NCBI GenBank assembly: GCA_963844575.1
Contig: CAWJOU010000005.1
Location: 930,001 to 994,000, forward strand
DNA length: 64,000 nt
Origin: DASZUK01 sp963844575
GTDB lineage: Bacteria; Actinomycetota; Acidimicrobiia; Acidimicrobiales; RAAP-2
Direction: 5' to 3'
Notes under the pieces: model-generated
The model's input: only the letters and a program-made list of their open reading frames with translations
Database searches by the model: none
Told to the model about the DNA's origin: nothing
Shown: one piece after another, positions 38,170-47,012 of the stretch
How positions within the stretch are numbered: position 1 is the first letter of the stretch
Layout of the letters: each line of letters starts with the position of its first letter
Made by a program: the position numbers and the translations under genes

Positions 38170-39514
38170 TGATGGCCTCGACGGGGAGCTTGGCGAATTG
38201 GTCGTCGACGAGCACCACTGTCCGGCCCTGCCGCTCGAGCAGGCTGGCCGCGATCCCGGCCCGGAAGCCGGCCGCGCAGTGGACCCACAACGTCCCGTCG
38301 GGGATCTCGGCCAGATGGTCCGACAGCTCGTGCAGCGGCAGGTGCACCGCGCCTTCCAGGTGGCCGGCGGCCCACTCGTCGTCCCGCCGGACGTCGAGGG
38401 TGACCTGGCCGGGCCGTCGACCGGCTTCGACCAGGTCGACGAACCCGCGCACGGGATAGGAACGGACCTGGCGTGCGAGGGCGGCCGGCGGGAACGTTCC
38501 GACGTAGGCGCCGGCCAGCTGGTCGATGCCGATGCGGGTGAGATCCTGCTGGGCATGGGCCACGCCCTCAGCCGTCTCGGCCATCAAGAGCGGCGTCATC
38601 CCCTCGGGGAGCAGCCATCCGAGGTAGGTCGAGAACGGGAGCGAGTGCTCGATGTTGATCGATCGGACGAGGTGCGACCGGGCGAAGGTGGAGCGGCGCC
38701 GGAGGTCGACCACCCAACTATTCCCACCGAGGGCGCGCTGGAGATCCCTCGTGTCGAGGGCCGGCGGGACGGTCAGGTCGGGTTCCGGAGCTCCCGCCAG
38801 GTTCCGGGCGGCCATGTGCCGGTAGTAGCTCGGGTAGGCCGTCAGGCCGGACAGCAACTGATGGACGAACGCATCCTCGTCCTCGGCCCGGAATGCCAGG
38901 TTGGTGATCCGCTGCTCCCCGATGGTCGACCCCTCGACGTCACCGCTGGCTCCCGGCGAGCAGAAGCTGCCGAAGCCGTGGGTGGGAAGGACCTTCACTG
39001 AGTCGGGAAGGCGGCCGAGAAGCTGGACTGATCGGAACTGCCGGCGGGTCAACGGCTCGGTGTGGACCTCGCCGGCCAGATCGGTCCGACCGGTCGATCC
39101 GTAAAGGAGCGAGCCGCCGGTGCACGCGAGGACTGGTCGGCCCTGGTCGAGCGCCAGGTACGAGACGTGGTGGGCGGTGTGGCCCGGCGTGGCCACCACC
39201 TTGAGCGAGAACGAGAGGCTGACCGCGATCTCGTCACCGTCGCGCACGGGGCGATGCTCGAAGGCCGTCCGCTCCTCGGCCGCCACGAGGTACGGGACGC
39301 CCAGTCGGGTCGCCAGCGCCCATCCCCCGGAGACGTAGTCGTTGTGGATGTGGGTCTCCGCGACGAAGACGATCCGGAGGCCGGCGGTCGCCGCCGCGGT
39401 GATCACCCGATGGATGTCCCGCTGCGGGTCGACGACGACGGCGACCTCTCCGTCGTGGATCAGGTAGGTGCGGTTCCCGAGCTCCGGTACCGCCAACGTC
39501 AGGGCTTCGATCAC
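38162..39514 (-). CDS. Metallo-beta-lactamase fold protein with two rhodanese domains
   Basis: The 450-residue protein has an N-terminal MBL hydrolase domain with metal motif ETHIHNDYVSGG and ATPGHTAHHVSY, as in persulfide dioxygenases, followed by two rhodanese domains. The second has the catalytic cysteine in WVHCAAGFRAGIAAS. The first lacks it (LLMAETAEGV), so it is inactive. Such fusions act in persulfide or thiosulfate metabolism in the cytoplasm. GTG 39514 follows GGGAG. Its substrate is inferred from the family only. Confidence 0.87.
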   Translation of the reverse strand: MIEALTLAVPELGNRTYLIHDGEVAVVVDPQRDIHRVITAAATAGLRIVFVAETHIHNDYVSGGWALATRLGVPYLVAAEERTAFEHRPVRDGDEIAVSLSFSLKVVATPGHTAHHVSYLALDQGRPVLACTGGSLLYGSTGRTDLAGEVHTEPLTRRQFRSVQLLGRLPDSVKVLPTHGFGSFCSPGASGDVEGSTIGEQRITNLAFRAEDEDAFVHQLLSGLTAYPSYYRHMAARNLAGAPEPDLTVPPALDTRDLQRALGGNSWVVDLRRRSTFARSHLVRSINIEHSLPFSTYLGWLLPEGMTPLLMAETAEGVAHAQQDLTRIGIDQLAGAYVGTFPPAALARQVRSYPVRGFVDLVEAGRRPGQVTLDVRRDDEWAAGHLEGAVHLPLHELSDHLAEIPDGTLWVHCAAGFRAGIAASLLERQGRTVVLVDDQFAKLPVEAITS

Positions 39515-39668
39515 CGGTCGACGACTCCCTTCAGTCCGCTGGTTGCTCAGGATCACCTACAGTCTGATGGCCCGGCCTGAACGAGGGCTGGGAGTTCACT
39601 GGCCAAACAACACAATTTCAGTAAGAAGAGTGTAATTAGGCGGGCAAGACGCGGCTCCGGCCGCAGCC

Positions 39669-40106
39669 TCAGTCGGCAGTGCCCCAGGGGCCAGTACCTG
39701 AGAGCTGCCGCGGCGAGATTCGGGTGACGAACCCTTGGGGCCAGTCGTCTCCGGGCGGCGGGAACCGGCCATTGGTGATTCGGCGCAGCAGAGGTACTGC
39801 TCCCCCTTCTTCGACCCGGGCAATGCCTTGGATCACGAGATAGGGACTGAACCCCTCGAAGGGAACATCGGACTCGACCGAGAGCGTCACCCGCGGATCG
39901 CGCCGAATGTTCCGTAGCTTCACGTGGTCCGCGAGGTGGCCAGCCACGATGTCGTCCTCGTCCCAGCCAACGTAGATGCACGTCACCTGGGGGGTGCCGT
40001 CCGGGTTGATGGTGGCCAGATGGACGAGTCGCCCAGAGGCCACGGCGGCCCGGGTGGTCTGGTCGAGCCGGATGGGGTCCCCAGCCGGCATCGATGCGTT
40101 GCTCAT
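39669..40106 (-). CDS. PPOX-class pyridoxamine-phosphate-oxidase-like protein
   Basis: The 145-residue split-barrel protein (LATINPDGTPQVTCIYVGW, LRNIRRDPRVTLSVES, YLVIQGIARVEEGG) is of the type that often uses cofactor F420 or FMN in actinobacteria. Its ATG overlaps the stop of the upstream OsmC gene (ATGA), so the pair is co-translated and may share a redox-stress role. Confidence 0.85.
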   Translation of the reverse strand: MSNASMPAGDPIRLDQTTRAAVASGRLVHLATINPDGTPQVTCIYVGWDEDDIVAGHLADHVKLRNIRRDPRVTLSVESDVPFEGFSPYLVIQGIARVEEGGAVPLLRRITNGRFPPPGDDWPQGFVTRISPRQLSGTGPWGTAD

Positions 40107-40528
40107 GAGACCAGAGACGCCTCGAGGGTGATCTCGGGCACCCCGGCCAGTGCTCGGCTCACCGGGCAGCCAGCCTTGGCCGCCAAGGCGTGCTCCACGA
40201 ACGCGGCCTCATCGAGTCCCGGCACCCGTCCGACCGTGACGAGGTCGATCTTGGTGATGGTCGGGGCCCCGTCGACGGGTCGCAGGGTGACGGTGGCCTC
40301 CGTCTGCACCGAGTCGGGTGGGTGACCGGCCTGGGCCAGGATGTTGGAGAGGGCCATGGAGAAGCAGGCGGCGTGGGCCGCCGCGATCAGCTGTTCGGGG
40401 TTGGACCCCGGCCCATCCTCGAATCGGGACTTGAACGTGTAGCCCCCAGTGATGGTGTCCCCGGCCGTAAAGGTGCCGGTGCCAGAGGGCACGTCACCCT
40501 TCCATTCCGCAGTGCCTTTCGCCGGCAT
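40103..40528 (-). CDS. OsmC family peroxiredoxin
   Basis: The 141-residue protein has both catalytic cysteines of OsmC: AAAHAACFSMALSNILAQAG and LAAKAGCPVSRALAG. It begins AKGTAEWKGDVPSGTGTF and contains the loop FEDGPGSNPEQLIAAAHA. OsmC reduces organic hydroperoxides using its cysteine pair. ATG 40528 is the first gene of a two-gene unit with the PPOX protein. Confidence 0.93.
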   Translation of the reverse strand: MPAKGTAEWKGDVPSGTGTFTAGDTITGGYTFKSRFEDGPGSNPEQLIAAAHAACFSMALSNILAQAGHPPDSVQTEATVTLRPVDGAPTITKIDLVTVGRVPGLDEAAFVEHALAAKAGCPVSRALAGVPEITLEASLVS

Positions 40529-40657
40529 GTACGCCCTCCTGGCTCGGTTGCTCGTCCCGCCGCCTCTCAACCTATGGGCCGCGGCCGACGTCCCGCTCGG
40601 ACAGCGCCGGTCGAGTTACGTTGGAAGATGAACGTCGTCTCGTCACCAAAGGAGCGC

Positions 40658-41317
40658 ATGTCCCAGGTTCGGGTCCACAACTTCTCGATCTCGCTCGACG
40701 GGTTCGGAACCGGCGAAGGCCTGGCGCTGGACGCGCCGTTCGGGCACGCCGGCAGGCGCCTGCACGACTGGATGTTCGCTACCCGCTTCGGGCGGTCGCT
40801 ACTGGGGCAAGAGGGCGGCGACGAGGGGATGGACGACGCGTTCGCGGAACGCTTCGAACCGGGCATCGGCGCCGAGATCATGGGGCGAGGTAAGTTCGGC
40901 CCGCAGACCGGCGCCTGGACCGACCTGGGCACCGAAGCGGAGTGGCGAGGCTGGTGGGGCCCCGATCCGCCGTTCCATACCCCGGTCTTCGTGCTGACCC
41001 ACCACCCGAGACCGTCCATCGAGATGGACGGCGGCACGGTGTTCCACTTCGTCGACGCCTCACCGGACGAGGCCCTCAGCCTGGCCCGGGACGCCGCCGG
41101 GGGGCTCGACGTGCGGATCGGCGGGGGCCCGGCGACGGTGCGCCAATTCGTGACCGCCGGGCTCGTCGACCACCTCCACGTCGTCCAGGTGCCGATCCTG
41201 CTCGGCCGCGGCGTGCGCCTGTGGGACGGCTTGGACGGTATCGAGGATCACTACGACGTCGAGGTGGTCACGGCACCCAGCAGGGTGACCCACCTGACCT
41301 TCACCCGCCGGGCATAG
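40658..41317 (+). CDS. Dihydrofolate-reductase-family (RibD-C-like) protein
   Basis: The 219-residue protein fits the DHFR/RibD C-terminal fold: VHNFSISLDGFGTGEGLALD at the start, GAEIMGRGKFGPQTG, then FVLTHHPRPSIEMDGGTVFHFV, IGGGPATVRQFVTAGLVDHLHVVQVPILLGRGVRLWDGL. These are NADPH-dependent reductases of uncertain substrate, distinct from true FolA. ATG 40658 follows AAAGGAG. The gene is monocistronic, divergent from OsmC. Confidence 0.88.
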   Translation: MSQVRVHNFSISLDGFGTGEGLALDAPFGHAGRRLHDWMFATRFGRSLLGQEGGDEGMDDAFAERFEPGIGAEIMGRGKFGPQTGAWTDLGTEAEWRGWWGPDPPFHTPVFVLTHHPRPSIEMDGGTVFHFVDASPDEALSLARDAAGGLDVRIGGGPATVRQFVTAGLVDHLHVVQVPILLGRGVRLWDGLDGIEDHYDVEVVTAPSRVTHLTFTRRA

Positions 41318-41383
41318 GCCTCGGTCGAGCCCACGGCCATACCGGAAGCGACCGGCGGGGACGCGGCGTCCTTGGACTTTCCC

Positions 41384-41412
41384 TTGACAGGCCGGTCAGC
41401 GGGATCGATAGT
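41384..41412 (+). promoter_or_regulatory. Sigma-70-type promoter for the SDR gene
   Basis: A consensus -35 box TTGACA at 41384-41389 is followed after 17 bases by GATAGT at 41407-41412. Transcription would start near 41420, about 40 bases before the ATG. Confidence 0.6.
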
Positions 41413-41460
41413 TAATCGGCCGATTGCTTGATCGATCTAGCTCGGCGGGGAGGGTGGATC

Positions 41461-42282
41461 ATGGGTGATTGGTCGGTCGACGTCCCGTACGAGCGGGTGC
41501 TGATCACGGGCGGGGGGTCGGGCATCGGCCGGGGGACGGCCCTCCAGCTGGCCTCGCTCGGCAAGACCGTCTACGTCATGGGCCGGCGTCAGGGGGCGCT
41601 CGACGAGACGGTGTCGCTCGGTCGGGAGCTGTCCGGAACGCTGACGGCCTGCGTCGGGGACGCCACCGACCCCGACGCGGTCGACGCCGTGTTCTCGACC
41701 GTCGAGCAGGACGGGCCGGCCACCGCGTTGGTGCACGCGGCGGCCCAGGTGTCCCTGGGCCCGGCCATGCGGATCTCGCCGACGGAGTTTCGCCAGACGA
41801 TCGACAACACCCTTTGCGCGGCGTTCAACGTCCTCCAGCGTTGGGCGCAGCCGTTGCTCGACGGCGGGACGGCCGGCGCGGCGGTGATGATGACCAGCTC
41901 GACCGCCATCGGTGGGGCGCCGGGGATCAGCCATTCGTCGGCCGGCAAGGCCGGGGTGACCAGCCTGGTCCGGGCGGTCGGCCGGGAGTGGGGACCGGCG
42001 GGGCTCCGGGTCAACTGTGTCGGTCCGGGCGCCTTCCCGATCGCCAAGTCCGAGGCGATGTTCGGCAACCAGGTCGTCCAAGACCGCATGAACGAGATGA
42101 TCGCCCTGCAGCGCTACGGGCAGCTGCCCGAGATCGTCGGGCCGATCATGTTCTTCCTCAGTTCGGCGTCGGCGTACACCACCGGGCAGAGCCTGGTCGT
42201 CGACGGGGGCCAGACCCTCGTTCCCTGGTTGATCCCCCGCGAGGCGCTCGAGGCTGGGCTCAACAACCAGTACCCGAGCTGA
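41461..42282 (+). CDS. Short-chain dehydrogenase/reductase, atypical active site
   Basis: The 273-residue SDR has the cofactor motif GGGSGIGRG, VHAAAQVS, the catalytic Ser in MTSSTAIGG and the C-terminal FFLSSASAYTTGQSLVVDGG. The usual YxxxK is SSAGK here (SHSSAGKAGV), so the active-site Tyr is missing, as in 2,4-dienoyl-CoA reductases. A reductase of unsaturated acyl-CoA is plausible. ATG 41461 directly follows a short leader from the promoter at 41384. Confidence 0.88.
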   Translation: MGDWSVDVPYERVLITGGGSGIGRGTALQLASLGKTVYVMGRRQGALDETVSLGRELSGTLTACVGDATDPDAVDAVFSTVEQDGPATALVHAAAQVSLGPAMRISPTEFRQTIDNTLCAAFNVLQRWAQPLLDGGTAGAAVMMTSSTAIGGAPGISHSSAGKAGVTSLVRAVGREWGPAGLRVNCVGPGAFPIAKSEAMFGNQVVQDRMNEMIALQRYGQLPEIVGPIMFFLSSASAYTTGQSLVVDGGQTLVPWLIPREALEAGLNNQYPS

Positions 42283-42292
42283 TCAGTCGAGG

Positions 42293-43172
42293 TCAGTCGA
42301 GCTCGGGCGGGCGGCGGGCGAGCGTGACGGTCCGGACGCCGCGGATGTGGAGCTTCGTTCGTTCGAGCGGGCCGCGCTGGTCGTGCTCGTCGAGCAGCGC
42401 GGCCAGCGTCGTGCGGTCGTCGGGCTCGAGACGGTCGGCGTAGCCCTCGGCGAGCCGGGCGAACCACGCCCGGGCATAGCGAGCCGCGTCGGGGTGCCGG
42501 GGCGGGTCGAGATCGATGACGAAATCGCGTTCGTCGACGACGGTCCAGCCGGCGTCGGTGAGGCGCGGCGCCCAGGTCGAGCCGAGCGTCGGCATCGTCT
42601 CGGCGTGCGCGGCGCCGAGCGTCGCGACAGCTCGGGCCTCGAAGCCGGCCGGCCCGAAGCCGAGGTCGTCGGGGAGGAACCGCAACGGCTCGGTGAGCTC
42701 GGCGGCGGCGATCAGGCCACCGGGCCGAGTGGCCGCGAGCACGTCGCGGAGCACGCGGGTCGGATCGGCGAAGTGGTGGAGGGACATGGACGCCCAGGTG
42801 AGGTCGAACGAGCCGACGCCCGGCCATCCGGCGTCGAGGTCGGCTTCGACCGTGCGGATCCGGGCGGCGAGCCCGAGGTCGAGCGCCTTCTCCCGCAGCC
42901 GACGCAACGAGGCGGCGGAGACGTCGATGGCGACGATCTCGGCCCCGGCGAAACGCTCGGCCAGACCGATCGAGCCGGTACCGGTGCCGGCGCCGAGATC
43001 GAGCAGCCGGTGCCGGTCGTCCCGGTCTGCGGCCTGGCGGACCCACACCGAGCGCGGCCGACCAGTACTCGCGGAGGACCTCGGCGTCGAGGTCGAGCAA
43101 CGGGTCGAGGGTGTCGCCGTCGGCCGTGCCGCCGTGCTGGTGCGTACCGGGGTGACCGTGGGGCTCGGGCAT
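42293..43172 (-). pseudogene. SAM-dependent methyltransferase, frameshifted near its start
   Basis: The main frame encodes a class I methyltransferase with motif I LLDLGAGTGTGSIGLAERF, acidic motif IVAIDVSAASLRRL and the post-motif FDLTWASMSLHHFADPTR. Its N-terminus lies in another frame (MPEPHGHPGTHQHGG...LREYWSA) from ATG 43172. A one-base shift at about 43048-43062 (GCCGCGC) separates them; removing a base restores YWSARSVWVRQAADRD. Target unknown. The shift is likely a sequence error because both halves keep good codon use. Confidence 0.78.
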
Positions 43173-43245
43173 GCGCACCACCGTAGGCAGCCCGGTCCGC
43201 CCATCGGTTCTCTTCAGTGCCGAAGAGGTCGGCGCCGGACGGCCG

Positions 43246-43800
43246 TCATCGTGACGACGCCAGCTCGCAGAGGCCGTCCGAACCGATGTTGAGGCCGATG
43301 TTGCTCACGTTGTAGAGGTGCTCGCTGGCGACGAGCCAGACGATCTCGCAGATCTCGCGCTCGCGGTAGTGGCGAGCCAGCCGGGCGAACGTCTCGGGGT
43401 CGACGGCCTTCTCGGTCGTGAGCTCCGTCGCGTAGTCGAGCGCGGCTCGCTCGGCGTCGGTGAAGAGCGGGCTCGTCCGGTAGTCGGCCAGCGCGTCGAA
43501 GCGCGGGCCGTTGGTCGGCGACGCCTTCATGGCGAACCACCTCGCCGCGTCCATGCAGAACCGGCAGGTGTTGAGGCTGGCGACCTGCTCGCGGACGAGC
43601 GTCGCCGTCGCCGACGGCAGCTGGAGCTTCTTGTCGAGCTTCGAGACCTTGCCGTAGAAGGACAAGAACGCGGTCGGCAGGCGCGACGAGAAGACCGTGA
43701 TCGGCGTCGCCACCTTGCCGAACTGGCGCTTGGCGAAGAAGTACACGAGCTTGAGCACGAGCCCTCGTGGCTTCTCGACAGGGGCAAGGTACGTGTCCAT
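43246..43800 (-). CDS. Carboxymuconolactone decarboxylase/AhpD-like protein
   Basis: The 184-residue helical protein has an AhpD-type active-site pair in ASLNTCRFCMDAARW and the helix VREQVASLN, as in CMD-family alkylhydroperoxidases. The remaining half (YATELTTEKAVDPETFARL) follows the family. It probably acts as a small thiol peroxidase. ATG 43800 is preceded by GGAGAGGAGCC-like sequence. It is divergent from the DUF3089 gene. Confidence 0.87.
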   Translation of the reverse strand: MDTYLAPVEKPRGLVLKLVYFFAKRQFGKVATPITVFSSRLPTAFLSFYGKVSKLDKKLQLPSATATLVREQVASLNTCRFCMDAARWFAMKASPTNGPRFDALADYRTSPLFTDAERAALDYATELTTEKAVDPETFARLARHYREREICEIVWLVASEHLYNVSNIGLNIGSDGLCELASSR

Positions 43801-43901
43801 GTTCGGCTCCTCTCCGGTCGTCCGGCCCTATCGCCCGGTTCTGGCACGGCCGGTCCACTCCATTGACCCGCCAAGGCCCGCGAACGTGACAGGTTGTACG
43901 G

Positions 43902-45169
43902 GTGTCGTGCCGCCGACGCCCACGCCCACGCCGCCGCTGGGCCGGGTCCTGGCTCGGGCCGAGCGGGACGGCGGCGCTCGCGGTCGCGCTCGTCTCGCTC
44001 GCCGGGGTCCCGTCCGCGGTCGCCGCCAACACCCCGTCGTCGGCCGCCGCCGCGTCGTCCGGCCGCCGGGCGGCCGGCCGGTCGACAACGACGGTCTGGC
44101 TGTGCCGACCCGGGACGGCTCACGACCCGTGCGCTTACCCGCCGACGGTCACCGCGGTGCAGGCGGACGGAACGAGGAGCTCGGCCGAGCTTCCCGCCCG
44201 CCGCGTCGCCGTCGGCCGCTTCGGCGTTCGACTGCTTCTACGTGTACCCGACCGTGAGCCAGGAGAAGACCGCCAACACCGGTCTCGCGGTGCGGAAGGC
44301 GGAGATCGGCGCGGCCGTCGACCAGGCCTCGCCGTTCTCGGGCGTCTGCTCGGTGTGGGCGCCGATGTACCGATCCGCGACGTCGTCGAGCATCTCTCGG
44401 GGGCTGGGGGGCGACCGGGTCGCTGCTCCGCTCGACGTTCACCGTCGCGTACCGCAGCCTCGTCTCGGGGTGGCACGCGTTCCTGGCCCGCAGCGGGAAC
44501 CGGCCGATCGTCCTGATCGGCGACTCCCAGGGCTCGGCCATCCTGATCCACCTGATCGCCACCGAGCTCGACCGCCGGCCCGCCCTGCGCCGACGCCTCG
44601 TGCTGGCGATCATCGCCGGCGGCAACCTCCAGGTGCCGACCGGCCGGACCGTCGGCGCGACGTTCTCCCGCGTCCCGCTCTGCACGAGGGCGGGCCAGAC
44701 CGGGTGCGCGATCGCTTATTCGTCGTTCCCGTCCGAGCCGCCGGCCGACTCGCTCTTCGGGCGGCCCGGGCAGGGCGTGAGCCTGCAGTCCGGTCAGACC
44801 GCCCGACGCGGCGAGCAGGTCGCGTGCGTGAACCCCGCCGCGCTGAGCGGCGGGACCGCGACGCTCGACCCGTACTTCCTCTCGGCCACCCAGGCCGGCC
44901 TGGCGCCGCCGGCCACGACGAACTGGGTCACGTACCCGGGCAAGTACACCGCGGTCTGTGCGCACCGCGGTGGCGCGACGTGGCTCCAGGTCACCGACGT
45001 CGGCGGGCCGGGCGATACCCGACCGGCCGTCACCCAGGCGCTCGGGCCGACCTGGGGCTACCACACCGACGACGTCAACCTGGCGTTCGGCAACCTCGTC
45101 ACCGACGTCGCGGCGGCCGAGGCCGCGTGGTCGGCCCGGCCGGTCCGGAGCCAGCGCTCGCCATCGTGA
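43902..45169 (+). pseudogene. Secreted DUF3089 lipase-like protein with two frameshifts
   Basis: Three frames in series encode a DUF3089 alpha/beta-hydrolase: signal peptide (GTAALAVALVSLAGVPSAVAA) and VWLCRPGTAHDPCAYP in the first, FDCFYVYPTVSQEKTANTG and VCSVWAPMYRSAT in the second, and WHAFLARSGNRPIVLIGDSQ with the nucleophile GDSQG plus the C-terminal half in the third. The breaks lie at about 44191-44205 and 44399-44413, both in G/C runs. DUF3089 proteins are secreted lipases/esterases. GTG 43902 is the start. Confidence 0.8.
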
Positions 45170-45207
45170 TCAGGCCGTCGTGACGGGGACGCCGGCCGGC
45201 GGCCGGA

Positions 45208-45573
45208 TCAGGCCGTGACGTCGATCTGGCCGTCGCCCCGCCGCCGGGGGTTCTCGGTCGACCGGCGGTAGGCCGCGGCCGGGTCGGGACCCGGCGCCGG
45301 CGACGGCGACGGTTCGCTCCGCCGCTCGTCGCCGTGTCCGGCTTTTCGCCGCGCGCGTTCGCCGCGCCGGTCGGCCCGCCGGTCGCGCAGCAGGCGTCGT
45401 TCCCGGCGCCGCGGCCGGCCGTTCGTTCGCAGCTGGTCGTTGTCGTAGGTGTTGAGGAACTTGGCGAGGAGCGCGTACGTCTTCTCCGCCAGCGCGGCCG
45501 CCTCCGCGTCGGAGTCGGTGCTCTGGGCCTTCGCCAGAAGGCCGGACGCCACTCGTAGCTGTCCACGATCCAT
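45208..45573 (-). CDS. DUF2786-like small protein
   Basis: The 121-residue protein has the DUF2786 signature LLAKAQSTDSDAEAAALAEKTYALLAKF and a very basic, disordered second half with Arg-rich clusters. Function is unknown; nucleic-acid contact is possible from the charge. ATG 45573 is the start; it is divergent from the YtrA-type operon. Confidence 0.7.
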   Translation of the reverse strand: MDRGQLRVASGLLAKAQSTDSDAEAAALAEKTYALLAKFLNTYDNDQLRTNGRPRRRERRLLRDRRADRRGERARRKAGHGDERRSEPSPSPAPGPDPAAAYRRSTENPRRRGDGQIDVTA

Positions 45574-45648
45574 CTCGGCGATCTCCCGCAGTCGTCCCGG
45601 CCGCCGCCCGGAACGATACCTCCTGGTCGGCGACGTGTCCCCCGCCCC

Positions 45649-45695
45649 TTGACGAGCTCAAGCTTCATTGGTACATTAGTCAAGTAATGAACCAA
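45649..45695 (+). promoter_or_regulatory. Promoter with overlapping YtrA-type operator
   Basis: A -35 box TTGACG (45649-45654) and -10 box TACATT (45672-45677), 17 bases apart, overlap an almost perfect palindrome at 45668-45695: TTGGTACATTA, six bases, then TAATGAACCAA. The palindrome covers the -10 element, as expected for a repressor site. The GntR-type protein encoded 38 bases downstream is the likely ligand, giving autorepression of the ABC operon. Confidence 0.75.
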
Positions 45696-45732
45696 GTAAC
45701 GAAGCCGACGGAGAGGCCCCGGGGAGCGCGCA

Positions 45733-46110
45733 GTGCTCGATGACGGGGCGCCGCTCTTCTCGCAGATCGCGGAGCGCCTGGCCGACGAGATCGCCGACGG
45801 CGGGCTCGCCGAGGGCGACCGGGTGCCGTCGAGCAACGAGCTCGCGGCGTTCCACCGGATCAACCCGGCGACCGCGGCGAAGGGCATCAACATCCTCGCC
45901 GACGACGGCCTGCTCGAGAAGCGCCGCGGCATCGGCATGTTCGTCGCGGCCGGGGCCCGGGCGCGGTTGCTCGACGTCCGCCGCCAGCGGTTCGTCGAGC
46001 GGTTCGTCGAGCCGATCGTCGCCGAGGCCGACCGGCTCGGCATCGACCCGGACGCGTTGACCACGCTGGTCCGGGAGTTCAGCGACACCCAGGGAGGAAT
46101 CAAGGTATGA
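45733..46110 (+). CDS. GntR-family regulator, YtrA subgroup
   Basis: The 125-residue protein has an N-terminal winged helix (LFSQIAERLADEIADGGLAE, RVPSSNELAAFHRINPATAAKGINIL) and a short C-terminal dimerisation helix pair, typical of YtrA. It should repress the following ABC transporter genes. GTG 45733 follows GGGGAG. The stop overlaps the ABC start (ATGA). Confidence 0.93.
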   Translation: MLDDGAPLFSQIAERLADEIADGGLAEGDRVPSSNELAAFHRINPATAAKGINILADDGLLEKRRGIGMFVAAGARARLLDVRRQRFVERFVEPIVAEADRLGIDPDALTTLVREFSDTQGGIKV

Positions 46111-47012
46111 CACCGACGATCTCGGTGGCCGGCCTGACCCGCCGCTACCGTGGCCATCTCGCCCTCGACGACGTCACCGTCGACATCGACGGCACGTCGA
46201 TCACCGGACTGCTCGGCCGCAACGGCGCCGGCAAGAGCACGTTCATGCGGATCCTCGCCGCCCAGGAGTTCCCCTCCACCGGCCGCGTCGAGGTTCTCGG
46301 GGCGAACCCGAAGGAGAACGACGCCGTTCTGCGCCGCATCGTGCTCGTCCGGGAGGACCAGCTCTTCCCGGACGTCCGGATCGGCCAGGCCCTGCGCGCC
46401 GCGTCGTGGTGCTACCCGGCCTGGGATGCCGAGCTGGCCGGGGCGCTGCTCGCCGAGTTCGAGCTCCCGGCCGGCCGGCCAATCAAGAAGCTCTCCCGTG
46501 GCATGCGCTCGGCCCTCGGCATCGTCATCGGGCTGGCCGCCCAGGCCGACGTGACGCTGTTCGACGAGCCGTACGCCGGTCTCGACGCGGTCGCCCGGCA
46601 GGTCTTCTACGACCGGCTGCTCGCCGACTACGCCGCCCACCCCCGGACGATCGTGCTGTCGACCCACCTGATCGACGAGGTCGCCGACCTGCTCGAGCGG
46701 GTCGTCATGATCGACCGCGGCCGCGTCGTGCTCGACGGCGCGGCCGACGACGTCCGCGGCAGCGCGACGACGGTCAGCGGCGCCGCGGTGGCCGTCGACG
46801 AGTTCGTCGCCGGTCGCCGGACCTGGGGTGGCCGCCGGGTCGCGTCACAGGCGTCCGTCGTCGTTGCCGGCGCGCTCGACGACGGCGACTGGGCCCGGGC
46901 CCGGGCGCTCCGCCTCGACCTGGAGCCGTTGTCGCTCCAGCAGGTCATGGTCCACGCCGCCGGGCGTGACGACGACCGGACGATCGACATCAACGAGAGG
47001 AGAAGCGCATGA
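46107..47012 (+). CDS. ABC transporter ATP-binding protein
   Basis: The 301-residue ATPase has Walker A GLLGRNGAGKST, a signature KKLSRGMRSALG, Walker B VTLFDEPYAGLD and the switch His in VLSTHLIDEV. The signature is a variant (LSRGM instead of LSGGQ), common in YtrB-type drug or antibiotic-response transporters. The C-terminal domain is unassigned. It pairs with the membrane gene downstream (4-base overlap). Confidence 0.93.
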   Translation: MTPTISVAGLTRRYRGHLALDDVTVDIDGTSITGLLGRNGAGKSTFMRILAAQEFPSTGRVEVLGANPKENDAVLRRIVLVREDQLFPDVRIGQALRAASWCYPAWDAELAGALLAEFELPAGRPIKKLSRGMRSALGIVIGLAAQADVTLFDEPYAGLDAVARQVFYDRLLADYAAHPRTIVLSTHLIDEVADLLERVVMIDRGRVVLDGAADDVRGSATTVSGAAVAVDEFVAGRRTWGGRRVASQASVVVAGALDDGDWARARALRLDLEPLSLQQVMVHAAGRDDDRTIDINERRSA

